Both the position numbers and the translations under genes were made by a program. The notes beneath the pieces were generated by a model. The model saw nothing but the letters and a program-made list of their open reading frames with translations, did no database searches and was not told the origin of the DNA. Below are positions 51,785-60,911 of a stretch of DNA of 64,000 nucleotides, piece after piece. Positions within the stretch are counted from its first letter, which is position 1. Each line of letters opens with the position of its first letter. Source of the stretch: Sporosarcina sp. ANT_H38 (lineage in GTDB: Bacteria; Bacillota; Bacilli; Bacillales_A; Planococcaceae); the NCBI RefSeq assembly GCF_008369195.1, contig NZ_VOBC01000003.1, positions 124,001-188,000 of the forward strand. Direction: 5' to 3'.

Positions 51785-51809
51785 GGCTGCCTTGCATATT
51801 AAGGCAGCC
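51785..51809 (+). terminator. Intercistronic hairpin between pstS and pstC
   Basis: GGCTGCCTT and AAGGCAGCC form a 9-base stem with a 7-base loop. The T-run afterwards is poor, so it is likely an attenuator or mRNA-stabilising stem that keeps pstS expression above that of the transporter genes, as known for pst operons. Confidence 0.6.
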
Positions 51810-51992
51810 ATTATCCTTTCAACTGTATAACCGAGGAATGAAATTTTTTCCGTGAAGTAGACAACATTCGCATAGGTTCCAAACATTTCTCAGTAAACCC
51901 AACACCCTTTAATCCAAAGTTCATAACGGTCCAATGCAACTAAACGACGTTTCATCTAACTAAACAATGCTATTCAATAGGAGGTCCATGGA

Positions 51993-52931
51993 TTGACTTC
52001 AATAAAACCAACAGAAAAGTTGCGGACACGTGACGTCATTGCTGCTGCGAAGAAGAATGAGAAATTCGGAAAAATTATTCCGCACCTCTTACTCGCCGTT
52101 ACTTCTGTTACTGTACTGGCAACGTTCGGAATCATCTACACACTACTAAAAGAGACATTCATTTTTTTCCAAGAAGTTAAGATTGCCGACTTCGTTTTCG
52201 GCACAGAATGGGCACCTTTTTCCAATGCTGATCAGACTTTCGGCGTTCTTCCCTTGATAACCGGAACTTTGAAAATCGCAGGCGTCGCACTTCTTATCGC
52301 GGTCCCCTTCGGACTTGCATGTGCAATTTTTCTCAGTGAATATGCATCACCAAAAATTAAAAAGTACATCAAACCAATCATTGAGTTACTAGCCGGTATC
52401 CCAACGATTGTTTACGGATTTTTCGCCTTAACAGTCGTCACGCCTTGGCTCCAGTCATTCATTCCACAGTTAAAATTATTTAATGCACTAAGTGCCGGTA
52501 TCGTAGTCGGGATTATGATTTTACCTATGATTATCTCACTTTCGGAAGATGCGCTTTCTGCAGTTCCTGCTGCATTCCGCGAGGGGTCTTATGCGCTCGG
52601 TTCTACTCGATTCGAAACAGCTATCAAAGTTGTCTTTCCCGCAGCAATTTCCGGGATTGCCGCGTCGATTATTCTTGCTGCATCACGCGCCGTAGGAGAA
52701 ACAATGATTGTTTCTCTTGCCGCCGGTTCCACACCAGTATTCAATATGGACTTTACAGGTTCAATTCAAACGATGACTTCTTATATCGTTCAAGTCGCAA
52801 CAGGCGATGCAGGCTATGGTACAACAATTTATTACTCCATTTATGCTGTTGGTTTCACGTTATTCCTGTTCACTTTCCTAATGAACAGGACTGCTTTATA
52901 CATTAAGACGAAATTCAGGGAGGAATACTAA
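51993..52931 (+). CDS. pstC: Phosphate ABC transporter permease PstC
   Basis: A 312-residue permease with six helices. The permease loop EDALSAVPAAFREGSYALGSTRFETAIKV (EAA region, quoted in part as REGSYALGSTRFETA) is characteristic. The start codon is TTG with AGGAGG 8 bases upstream; a nearby ATG (51988) is out of frame and hits a stop. It forms the channel with PstA. Confidence 0.93.
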   Translation: MTSIKPTEKLRTRDVIAAAKKNEKFGKIIPHLLLAVTSVTVLATFGIIYTLLKETFIFFQEVKIADFVFGTEWAPFSNADQTFGVLPLITGTLKIAGVALLIAVPFGLACAIFLSEYASPKIKKYIKPIIELLAGIPTIVYGFFALTVVTPWLQSFIPQLKLFNALSAGIVVGIMILPMIISLSEDALSAVPAAFREGSYALGSTRFETAIKVVFPAAISGIAASIILAASRAVGETMIVSLAAGSTPVFNMDFTGSIQTMTSYIVQVATGDAGYGTTIYYSIYAVGFTLFLFTFLMNRTALYIKTKFREEY

Positions 52932-52932
52932 T

Positions 52933-53808
52933 ATGGACCGCGTTCTACAGTCAAAAACAAATCGTCGAATTGCTAAAGATTCAGCGATGAAATGGCTGTT
53001 CGGTGCCATTGTCGCCGCAATACTCGGAATTACCGCCTTCTTATTTTACGGCATTGGGGCAGATGGGGTCGAACGGTTGAACCTTTCATTCTTTACGAAT
53101 TTCGGTTCCCGCTTCCCTGAAAAGGCGGGCATTAAAGCAGCCCTTATCGGTACACTAGCCCTTATGGCCGTCGTTATCCCAGTATCGATGTTTCTAGGCC
53201 TTTGTTCGGCTATTTATCTTGAAGAATATGCTAAAAAAAATAAATGGACATCTTTTATTGAAATGAATATTAGTAATCTTGCCGGCGTACCTTCTGTCGT
53301 CTTCGGACTTCTTGGACTAACTTTGTTCGTCCGTGCACTATCACTCGGTAACAGTATCCTTGCAGCTGGCCTGACGATGAGTTTGCTCGTCTTACCAATC
53401 ATCATCGTAGCTTCCCAAGAGGCGCTTCGTTCCGTTCCCGACACACTTCGAGAAGCTTCATACGGCATGGGCGCAACAAAATGGCAAACGATCATTCATG
53501 TGATTTTACCGTCCGCAATAGGCTCCATTTTAACTGGAAGTATCTTATCCTTCTCACGTGCCATCGGTGAAACAGCACCGCTTATCGTTCTGGGAATTCC
53601 GGTTATCGTTCAATTTCTGCCAACTGGACCACTAAGCACATTTACAGCTCTTCCGATGCAAATTTACGATTGGGCAAAACGCCCGCAACCAGAATTCGCG
53701 GATGCCGCTTCAGCGGGTATTATCGTCCTAATGGCCATGCTCATTATAATGAACGGATTCGCTATTTATTTTAGAATTAGATCAGAGAAAAAGCTTCAAA
53801 ATCGATAG
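52933..53808 (+). CDS. pstA: Phosphate ABC transporter permease PstA
   Basis: A 291-residue permease with six helices and the EAA-type loop [22 protein letters not shown]. It begins one base after the pstC stop codon, indicating coupled translation. Partner of PstC. Confidence 0.94.
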   Translation: MDRVLQSKTNRRIAKDSAMKWLFGAIVAAILGITAFLFYGIGADGVERLNLSFFTNFGSRFPEKAGIKAALIGTLALMAVVIPVSMFLGLCSAIYLEEYAKKNKWTSFIEMNISNLAGVPSVVFGLLGLTLFVRALSLGNSILAAGLTMSLLVLPIIIVASQEALRSVPDTLREASYGMGATKWQTIIHVILPSAIGSILTGSILSFSRAIGETAPLIVLGIPVIVQFLPTGPLSTFTALPMQIYDWAKRPQPEFADAASAGIIVLMAMLIIMNGFAIYFRIRSEKKLQNR

Positions 53809-53818
53809 GAGGATTATT

Positions 53819-54637
53819 ATGACAACACTCATTCGGCCTACTGAAGACACCAAGCTCCGCGTCATGAAAAATGAAAACTGGACAAAAGCCGTTTATGAAA
53901 CAAACGGTTTAAATCTTTGGTATGGTACAGCACATGCGCTTAAAAACATCGATTTGTCCATCAATGAAAAAGAAGTAACTGCGATTATCGGCCCTTCCGG
54001 CTGCGGAAAATCTACGTATTTAAAAACATTGAACCGCATGGTAGAAAATGTAGGTGGCGTCACCATTTCCGGTAATGTAACATTTATGGGTAACAATATT
54101 CTTGGCAAGGCAATGCCTGTTGAACTGCTTCGTTCAAAAGTAGGCATGGTGTTCCAAAAGCCAAATCCGTTTCCAAAATCAATCTACGAAAACGTTGCTT
54201 ACGGCCCTAAAATTCACGGCATCCGCAATAAAGCGATGTTGGATACAATTGTTGAAGATAGCTTACGAAAAGCGGCTCTTTGGGATGAAGTAAAAGACCG
54301 TCTTAACAAGAGCGCTTACGGACTTTCCGGTGGACAACAGCAACGACTCTGTATTGCTCGCTGTCTCGCAGTAGACCCGGAAGTAATCTTAATGGATGAA
54401 CCAACTTCAGCGCTAGACCCGGTATCCACACATAAAGTCGAAGAATTGATTCGCAATATCAAAAACGACGTGACAATTGCAATCGTCACACATAACATGC
54501 AGCAGGCAGCACGCATTTCAGATCGTACTGCATTTTTCTTGAATGGTGAAATTATTGAATGCGACCGTACATCTACACTGTTCAGTACACCAACAGATGA
54601 ACGCACTGATGACTACATCAACGGCCGATTTGGTTGA
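53819..54637 (+). CDS. pstB: Phosphate ABC transporter ATPase PstB
   Basis: A 272-residue ATPase with Walker [10 protein letters not shown], signature LSGGQQQRL and Walker [13 protein letters not shown] followed by the switch histidine in VTHNMQQ. The family hallmark [19 protein letters not shown] is present. Ribosome site AGGAGG precedes the ATG. No phoU follows; the operon ends at the terminator 54668-54715. Confidence 0.95.
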   Translation: MTTLIRPTEDTKLRVMKNENWTKAVYETNGLNLWYGTAHALKNIDLSINEKEVTAIIGPSGCGKSTYLKTLNRMVENVGGVTISGNVTFMGNNILGKAMPVELLRSKVGMVFQKPNPFPKSIYENVAYGPKIHGIRNKAMLDTIVEDSLRKAALWDEVKDRLNKSAYGLSGGQQQRLCIARCLAVDPEVILMDEPTSALDPVSTHKVEELIRNIKNDVTIAIVTHNMQQAARISDRTAFFLNGEIIECDRTSTLFSTPTDERTDDYINGRFG

Positions 54638-54667
54638 AAACTAAATAACGGCTATAGAATTAATAAA

Positions 54668-54715
54668 GGATATCTGCTAGATAGTGTCTCCACTATCTAG
54701 CAGATATCCTTTTTA
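54668..54715 (+). terminator. Terminator of the pst operon
   Basis: A 19-base perfect stem (GGATATCTGCTAGATAGTG and complement) around a 4-base loop, followed by TTTTT. Confidence 0.92.
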
Positions 54716-54730
54716 CGTTCTTGATAGTAT

Positions 54731-54764
54731 ACAAAAACGAAGATGCCATAAGAGCATCTTCGTT
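54731..54764 (-). terminator. Terminator after glmM
   Basis: On the minus strand AACGAAGATGC and GCATCTTCGTT pair around a 7-base loop, followed by a T-run. Confidence 0.9.
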
Positions 54765-54779
54765 CAATGATTCAATAAG

Positions 54780-56129
54780 TTATTCTGTTCCCATTTCCTC
54801 TTGTACAACATCGACAATGCGTTGGACAAGAAGTGCACAATCTTCTTCAGTAGGTGCTTCTACCATGACGCGCACAAGTGGTTCAGTTCCTGAAGGTCGA
54901 ACAAGAACACGACCGTTGCCAGCCATTTCTTTTTCTACATCCGCTATCACTTTTGCAACTCGTACATTATCCGTCACCGCATTTTTATCCGTAACACGCA
55001 CATTAATAAGTTTTTGTGGATAAACTATCATTTCTGCCGCTAGTTCGGAAAGTTTCCGTCCAGAAAGCTTCATAATATTAACAAGCTGAAGTCCTGTAAG
55101 AAGCCCGTCTCCAGTTGTATTGTAGTCGTGGAATATAATATGGCCTGATTGTTCGCCGCCCAAATTATAATTCCCTTTTCTCATTTCTTCGACAACATAT
55201 CGATCACCAACTGCGGTTTTAATACTTTTCATGCCGTTATTCGAAAGTGCTTTATAGAAACCTAGATTACTCATAATTGTTGAGACAATCGTTCCTGATT
55301 TAAGACGACCTTCTTCATGTAAATGACGTGCGATGATGAACATAATTTGGTCACCGTCGACAACTTTACCATTCTCATCGACAGCGATAAGACGATCACC
55401 GTCTCCGTCAAACGCCAAGCCGATATGGGCACCTTTTTCAACAACGAGTTTACCTAATTCTTCAGGATGAGTCGAACCAACACCGTCATTAATGTTCAAG
55501 CCGTTTGGCGATGCACCCATCGTTGTCAGGTCCGCATCGAGATCAGCAAAGACATGTGTCGCAAGTGTCGATGTCGCACCGTGTGCACAATCGAGTGCAA
55601 CATGAATACCCGTGAATTCCTCGTTGACTGTTTGTTTTAAGTACTGGATATATTTATGTCCGCCTTCAAAATACTCTGTAACAGAACCTACGTCTGCTCC
55701 AGTTGGACGCGGCAACGAGTCCTCTTGTGCGTTTAGCAGTTGCTCAATTTCCTCTTCCTGCTCATCCGTTAGTTTGTAACCATCTGCACCGAAAAATTTA
55801 ATGCCATTGTCTTCGACAGGATTATGTGAAGCCGAAATCATGACTCCGGCCTGTGCATTCATGACGCGCGTCAAGTAAGCGACACCTGGTGTGCTGATAA
55901 CCCCAAGAGTCATCACTTCAACACCCGTCGATAAAAGACCCGCAATTAAGGCATTTTCAAGCATATGACCTGAGATACGTGTATCTCTACCGACAAGTAC
56001 TTGTGACTTTCCTGATGATTCTTTCGTTAACACATGCCCACCCATTCTACCTAATCTAAAAGCAAGCTCCGGTGTCAATTCTTTATTTGCAACCCCACGG
56101 ACACCATCGGTCCCGAAATACTTTGTCAT
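54780..56129 (-). CDS. glmM: Phosphoglucosamine mutase GlmM
   Basis: A 449-residue enzyme that converts glucosamine-6-phosphate to glucosamine-1-phosphate for peptidoglycan precursors. The catalytic phosphoserine is S101 in [12 protein letters not shown]; the metal loop is DGDGDR near 240; the start [13 protein letters not shown] is typical. The ATG at 56129 is preferred (GGGAG 7 bases upstream) over in-frame ATGs at 56135 and 56147. Last gene of the cdaA-cdaR-glmM operon. GlmM is known to bind and inhibit CdaA in relatives. Confidence 0.96.
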   Translation of the reverse strand: MTKYFGTDGVRGVANKELTPELAFRLGRMGGHVLTKESSGKSQVLVGRDTRISGHMLENALIAGLLSTGVEVMTLGVISTPGVAYLTRVMNAQAGVMISASHNPVEDNGIKFFGADGYKLTDEQEEEIEQLLNAQEDSLPRPTGADVGSVTEYFEGGHKYIQYLKQTVNEEFTGIHVALDCAHGATSTLATHVFADLDADLTTMGASPNGLNINDGVGSTHPEELGKLVVEKGAHIGLAFDGDGDRLIAVDENGKVVDGDQIMFIIARHLHEEGRLKSGTIVSTIMSNLGFYKALSNNGMKSIKTAVGDRYVVEEMRKGNYNLGGEQSGHIIFHDYNTTGDGLLTGLQLVNIMKLSGRKLSELAAEMIVYPQKLINVRVTDKNAVTDNVRVAKVIADVEKEMAGNGRVLVRPSGTEPLVRVMVEAPTEEDCALLVQRIVDVVQEEMGTE

Positions 56130-56168
56130 TTCCATTCTCCCTTTCAATCCTGCACATTCAACCGAATG

Positions 56169-57464
56169 CTAAGCAAGTTCAATATGCATCGTTACTTCTT
56201 TATCTGATAGTATCCATTGGACATTTGGAGGTCCTTCAACCGTGACCAAGAAGTTCTGTTCTCCTTCATCTGTTGTTTCAGATGCATCGACAGAGACGGT
56301 GAAATCCGATTTCTCCAATCTATCAATTACATCTTGTTCCCCCGTAACAGTTAGTACAACCAAACCATCCTCCGGTTTCAGAAATGTACTCGAAAACTGT
56401 TCATTAAGTCCCTTTATCGTAACAGGTATATCTATAAATTCCTTCGAAGTAACTTCCACGTTCTCGACTGGCGGTTCAGGTTTGATTACTTCCAATTCTG
56501 TATCATTCACTTCTGTTTCGACTGTTTCATCGACTGTTGCATCGACTTTTACTTTAATTTTATCCAGGGACATCTTTGAAACACCTTTAGGTTTTTTCAA
56601 ATCGATCACCTTTGTTTCTTGTCCATTTACTTCCGATACATCCACATCGACTCTGAATTCTTTAATCTGATCCAAGACTTTCCTTGGACCGGATAAACTA
56701 ATTGTTTTATCAACAGCTGAAATGGTATCGATAGTGACACCCGAAACGGGAGCTCCACGTGATTTAAGTGTAATTGGCACTTCTTTACTATATTCGGAAA
56801 TCTCAACTTTGACCGCTACTTGTTCAGGGACAATCGTCACATTCAGCTTCGTCAAATCTTTGTCCAGAACACGGACCCGGGCTTGTTGCTCGAATGATTT
56901 GTTAATTACCTTATCTCCTGTTATAGAAGCTTTTACAAAACTGATTGATTCAATGACACTCTTCGCCCCCGTCACTTCGATGGTTGCTGGAACGACATCT
57001 ATATTAACTACATTGAAATCTTCAGCAAGCAAACGTTCATTCAGTTCAGGGTCAACTCGGAATGATTGTGTGATTTTCTCTTCGATAACGACGGTAACTG
57101 ACGCCGGATCAAGCCGCACCTGCAATTTTTCCGAAATATTTTCCTCTTGAATACGAACAGTATGCTTGCCCATTGGCAAGTTCGATAAATCAACCCGTAA
57201 CGTGAAGTCTTTCAGCAATTTCGTAGTCTGAACGATATTCGCGGGTCCTTCAATTGTCATATTGACCGTTTCCGGTACCCCGGTAACGACTAAGTTTTCA
57301 TTATCGTAATATACTTCTACAGGGACCTCACGAATGATATCCATCGCATCTCCAACAGCTTTGCTACCTTTTTTCTCTTCCGCCTGCACGGTGAAAAAAA
57401 GAATTATCGCAAGGAATAAGGCTGTGAAACGAAGAAACCATGGGTTATCCATAAATTTATCCAT
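56169..57464 (-). CDS. cdaR: CdaR, YbbR-domain regulator of CdaA
   Basis: A 431-residue protein with one N-terminal membrane helix (about residues 9-27) and a long extracellular part made of four repeated YbbR domains (each about 80-90 residues, with the recurring VPVEVY, VEITL/VKVEI and VTVEGP-like strands). In Bacillales CdaR controls the c-di-AMP cyclase CdaA across the membrane. The start lies inside the end of cdaA (8-base overlap). Confidence 0.93.
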   Translation of the reverse strand: MDKFMDNPWFLRFTALFLAIILFFTVQAEEKKGSKAVGDAMDIIREVPVEVYYDNENLVVTGVPETVNMTIEGPANIVQTTKLLKDFTLRVDLSNLPMGKHTVRIQEENISEKLQVRLDPASVTVVIEEKITQSFRVDPELNERLLAEDFNVVNIDVVPATIEVTGAKSVIESISFVKASITGDKVINKSFEQQARVRVLDKDLTKLNVTIVPEQVAVKVEISEYSKEVPITLKSRGAPVSGVTIDTISAVDKTISLSGPRKVLDQIKEFRVDVDVSEVNGQETKVIDLKKPKGVSKMSLDKIKVKVDATVDETVETEVNDTELEVIKPEPPVENVEVTSKEFIDIPVTIKGLNEQFSSTFLKPEDGLVVLTVTGEQDVIDRLEKSDFTVSVDASETTDEGEQNFLVTVEGPPNVQWILSDKEVTMHIELA

Positions 57465-58293
57465 TTCTTCTCCACCTCCGCTTCCAAATCGAAGTATCCT
57501 TCTTTTCAGGTGTTAAGCCGAACCACACTCTTCGCAGCCGTGCTTCAAATTCCTCCATATCAAGATTCCGATCAATATCCCCGTTCGCAGTAAGACTTAC
57601 TGCTCCCGTTTCTTCGGATACGATAATCGTTACGGCATCCGTTACTTCACTAATTCCAATGGCTGCTCTATGTCGTGTACCAAGTTCCTTGGAGATGAAC
57701 GCACTCTCAGATAGTGGCAAATAGCATCCTGCTGCAGCAATGCGGTTACGCTGGACAATGACTGCACCATCGTGAAGCGGTGTGTTTGGGATGAAGATAT
57801 TTATAAGAAGTTCAGATGTAATCAGCGAATCCATGCCGGTACCAGTTTCAATATATTCACTTAGACCTGTTTCCTTTTCAATTGAAATAAGCGCTCCAAT
57901 TCGACGTTTCGCCATATAACTGACAGATTTCACAAACGCTTCAATCAGTCGGTCACGTTCCTCTTCTTCCTGCATCATTGAACGAGCAAATAGCCGTCCT
58001 CTACCAACTTGTTCGAGTGCACGCCGCAGTTCGGGTTGGAAGATAATAATAATAGCCAGAAATCCAAACATCAGAACCTGATCCATCATCCATAGCAACG
58101 TATTAAGGCCAAAATACTCGGTCAGATAGCGAGCGATGATAAGAACAAAAATCCCTTTTAAAAGCTGAACCGCTTTCGTTCCTTTTATTATTGTAAATAA
58201 TTTATAGAATACGAACCAGACGAGAAGCACATCCGCGATATTAATAAGCGCCTCGACTGGACTGAAATTGATTAAATCTTGCCATTTGGGCAT
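57457..58293 (-). CDS. cdaA: Diadenylate cyclase CdaA
   Basis: A 278-residue membrane enzyme: three N-terminal helices (about 13-33, 42-62, 70-86) and a DAC (DisA_N) domain with the catalytic DGA at 175-177 in LHDGAVIV and RHR at 207-209 in GTRHRAAIG. It makes c-di-AMP from two ATP and controls potassium and cell-wall homeostasis. First gene of the cdaA-cdaR-glmM unit, directly downstream of rsiW. Confidence 0.96.
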   Translation of the reverse strand: MPKWQDLINFSPVEALINIADVLLVWFVFYKLFTIIKGTKAVQLLKGIFVLIIARYLTEYFGLNTLLWMMDQVLMFGFLAIIIIFQPELRRALEQVGRGRLFARSMMQEEEERDRLIEAFVKSVSYMAKRRIGALISIEKETGLSEYIETGTGMDSLITSELLINIFIPNTPLHDGAVIVQRNRIAAAGCYLPLSESAFISKELGTRHRAAIGISEVTDAVTIIVSEETGAVSLTANGDIDRNLDMEEFEARLRRVWFGLTPEKKDTSIWKRRWRRNG

Positions 58294-58378
58294 GTGCTTC
58301 GCCTACCTTCATAAACAATTTCTTATCCTAACATTATAGCATATCAGCCCTGTACTGTCCTTTATGAGAAAATGACAA

Positions 58379-58424
58379 AGAGCGACCGCTTACCACTCGT
58401 AGCGGCTCGCATGGATCGCTCATT
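58379..58424 (-). terminator. Terminator after rsiW
   Basis: On the minus strand outer arms GAGCGA/TCGCTC and inner arms CGCT/AGCG form a compound stem that starts immediately after the rsiW stop and ends with a loose T-rich tail. It separates sigW-rsiW from cdaA. Confidence 0.6.
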
Positions 58425-59060
58425 TTACTCCTCTTCTTCCTTGTTATCTTTTGAAGGCGTAAAGATGTCCTTAGCTGTTTCTTTCATTTTATACCAGAGC
58501 CAGTCAAACACTTTGTCGATTTCTTCGCTCTTTCCAGTCACAAACGCTGTGGAGGCCATAAATTTAGAACCCCTGATAACTGTTACGTCGCCATCTACCT
58601 CTCCCTCGACACGGAGTGTGCCATTTTTAACAACGATGTCACCTTTAACAGTCTCACCAGCAGGCACGAGTACCGTTTGGCCTTCGATAATTAGATTCGG
58701 TTGTTTCGTCACCGAAAACTGCTGATCGTTTCCGTAACTTGAAAATAGTGTAGCACTCATCAGTACTAAAAACATGGCTGCAGCCGCAAAAAACGGGTGT
58801 TTTCGTAGCCATCGCTGAGCGCCCGCTTGAGACTTCTCCTTTGGAAGTCGTGCCATGACGCTATCCACAAAGCTGTCTGGCGCTTTTATTTTTGCAACAC
58901 TTCCTATAAAAGCAATGGACTCAGTTAGGCCATTCATGATTTCCTTACATTCTTTGCAGCTCTCTAGATGTTCTTTCAATATCCGCTCTTCATCACGGCT
59001 AATATCACCGTCTAAATACGCGTGCATATAGTGAACGATTTGTTCCGGACACGTATCCAT
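58425..59060 (-). CDS. rsiW: Anti-sigma factor RsiW
   Basis: A 211-residue membrane-spanning anti-sigma factor. The N-terminal zinc-binding ZAS motif is HLESCKEC (HxxxCxxC) near residue 31, a single membrane helix lies at about 84-104 (FFAAAAMFLVLMSATLF), and the extracellular part has short glycine-valine beta repeats (GDIVVKNGTLRVEG). It holds SigW and is cleaved under envelope stress, releasing the sigma factor. It follows sigW by 12 bases. Confidence 0.9.
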   Translation of the reverse strand: MDTCPEQIVHYMHAYLDGDISRDEERILKEHLESCKECKEIMNGLTESIAFIGSVAKIKAPDSFVDSVMARLPKEKSQAGAQRWLRKHPFFAAAAMFLVLMSATLFSSYGNDQQFSVTKQPNLIIEGQTVLVPAGETVKGDIVVKNGTLRVEGEVDGDVTVIRGSKFMASTAFVTGKSEEIDKVFDWLWYKMKETAKDIFTPSKDNKEEEE

Positions 59061-59072
59061 ACTAATTCCCTC

Positions 59073-59636
59073 CTACACATTCCCCATCTGTTTCCTAAGC
59101 GCTTCCCGCCCTCTGTGGACACGGGTCTTTACGGTCCCTAGCGGTAATTCCAAAATGTCACCGATCTCTTGCAACGGCAATTCTTCAATATACCTTAAAA
59201 TGATGACCGAACGGTATTTATCAGGAAGCCTTCCGATTTCGTAATGAATGCGATCCTGTAATTCCATTCTTTCGACTTCCTCTTCAGGCAACTCACCAGA
59301 TGCAGCAATCTGCGAATACATATTCAGTCCATCTGTACCTGGTACATTCGCATCGAGATAATAATCGGGTTTCTTTTTTCGGATCCGGTCAATGCATAAA
59401 TTCGTTGCTATCCGAAACAGCCATGTTGAAAACTTCCGCTTTTGATCGAAAGTATGGATATTGATATAGGCACGGACGAATGCTTCTTGCGCGATATCTT
59501 CTGCCTCTTGTGCGTTCCCAAGCATCCTGTAACACACTTGGTATAAGCGATGCTGAAATAAAGTCACTACTTCTTCAAATGCATTTTGATCGCCTTTCAG
59601 GACTTCATTTACTCGTTTATTGATCAGTTCATCCAA
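59073..59636 (-). CDS. sigW: ECF sigma factor SigW
   Basis: A 187-residue ECF sigma factor. Region 2 has LGNAQEAEDIAQEAFVRAY and FSTWLFRIATNLCIDRIRK; region 4 has LPDKYRSVIILRYIEELPLQEIGDILELPLGTVKTRVHRG (quoted in part). It directs antimicrobial and membrane-stress genes. Order sigW-rsiW next to cdaA-cdaR-glmM matches Bacillus. A SigW-type promoter precedes it (59675-59701), consistent with autoregulation. Confidence 0.95.
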   Translation of the reverse strand: MDELINKRVNEVLKGDQNAFEEVVTLFQHRLYQVCYRMLGNAQEAEDIAQEAFVRAYINIHTFDQKRKFSTWLFRIATNLCIDRIRKKKPDYYLDANVPGTDGLNMYSQIAASGELPEEEVERMELQDRIHYEIGRLPDKYRSVIILRYIEELPLQEIGDILELPLGTVKTRVHRGREALRKQMGNV

Positions 59637-59674
59637 TGTATTTTACCCTCCGCCCTATGCGGCTGTCCCTTCTA

Positions 59675-59701
59675 TACGTTTGAAGGTATCGACAGGTTTC
59701 A
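59675..59701 (-). promoter_or_regulatory. SigW-type autoregulatory promoter of sigW
   Basis: On the minus strand TGAAAC (59701-59696) and CGTA (59678-59675) lie 17 bases apart, the ECF SigW promoter pattern, with transcription expected to begin about 30 bases before the sigW ATG. Confidence 0.8.
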
Positions 59702-59871
59702 TTTTTTTCATTAATTTTATTTTAACAGATATTGTTAGTTATTTCCTTATTATATTTCATGGTTGAAAAAGCAGGAGGCTGTAGATTAAAACGAAATGCG
59801 GGATTCGAAATGAAAATGTCATGGGGTGTTGAAGATTCGAGTGGGGTTTCGCAATTTATCCAAGACTTTCC

Positions 59872-59906
59872 TAAAAAAAAGCCCGTCTACGTTACTAGAC
59901 GGGCTT
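59872..59906 (-). terminator. Terminator after rocF
   Basis: On the minus strand AAGCCCGTCTA and TAGACGGGCTT pair around a 6-base loop and are followed by eight Ts. Confidence 0.92.
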
Positions 59907-59917
59907 CCAAAAGCTGA

Positions 59918-60823
59918 TTAAAGTAGTTTTTCTCCAAACAGTGAACCCATTAAACCCACCGCAACATCAGCTGTTTTATTCTTTTCATCCAGAATTGGAT
60001 TTACTTCTACAAATTCAGCCGAAGTAATCATACCCGAATCTTCCAGCATTTCCATTGCAAGATGGCTTTCTCGATAACTGATTCCACCCGGCACCGGCGT
60101 TCCAACTCCTGGTGTATACAGCGGATCGAGGCCATCCAAGTCAAGAGACAAGTGGACACCGTCGACTTCACGTGAACGTAAATAGATAAGGGCGTCTTCC
60201 ATAACCGCCGTCATTCCGTAGCGATCGATTTCATGCATCGTGAAGACTTTGACGCCTTGTTCCTTGATCAATTGACGTTCTTCTGGATCCACAGAACGTG
60301 CGCCTATGATTACAACATTCTCTGGTTTTACTTTTTGACCTTCATTATGTATATTTACGAGACTTTCATGTCCTAGTCCAACACTTACTGCAAGTGGCAT
60401 GCCGTGAATATTACCGGAAGGCGATGTCTCTGCAGTATTAAAATCTGCATGCGCGTCATACCAAATGACGCCAAGGTTTTTGTACTTGTCCGAAAGGCCA
60501 GCGAGTGTTCCAATAGCAATACTATGATCCCCTCCTAAAACAAGTGGGAATCTACCTGCTTCCACAACTTTCGCCACTTTTTGCGCCAGCTCAGTAGTTG
60601 CTTGAATAACTTCATCTAAGTTTTTCAGATTAGAATCATTGTGTTTTTTTCGCTCCACTGCACTTACCTGAACATCGCCCTCATCCGTCACCTGATGGCC
60701 AATCGATTCAATTCTTCCTACAGCACCTGCATATCGGATTGCGCTTGGACCCATATCCACCCCACGACGACTTTGTCCAAAATCAAGTGGTACACCTATT
60801 AAAGAAATCTTCAAATGTTCCAT
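59918..60823 (-). CDS. rocF: Arginase RocF
   Basis: A 301-residue ureohydrolase with the metal-binding blocks GGDHSIAIG near 98, WYDAHADFNT near 121, and LSLDLDGLDPLYTPGVGTP near 222. It cleaves arginine to ornithine and urea, the first step of arginine use. Ribosome site GGGAGGTAA precedes the ATG. It is a single gene with its own terminator. Confidence 0.95.
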   Translation of the reverse strand: MEHLKISLIGVPLDFGQSRRGVDMGPSAIRYAGAVGRIESIGHQVTDEGDVQVSAVERKKHNDSNLKNLDEVIQATTELAQKVAKVVEAGRFPLVLGGDHSIAIGTLAGLSDKYKNLGVIWYDAHADFNTAETSPSGNIHGMPLAVSVGLGHESLVNIHNEGQKVKPENVVIIGARSVDPEERQLIKEQGVKVFTMHEIDRYGMTAVMEDALIYLRSREVDGVHLSLDLDGLDPLYTPGVGTPVPGGISYRESHLAMEMLEDSGMITSAEFVEVNPILDEKNKTADVAVGLMGSLFGEKLL

Positions 60824-60911
60824 GTCAAATTACCTCCCTTAATCTATATCTCTAGTATAAGTCCATAGGAAGGTTTGGCTCAACTCAACAGGTATCTGAA
60901 TATTTATTCGT

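Noticed and set aside
58372..58725. 117-codon plus-strand frame
   Set aside because: It is the complement of rsiW and its terminator.
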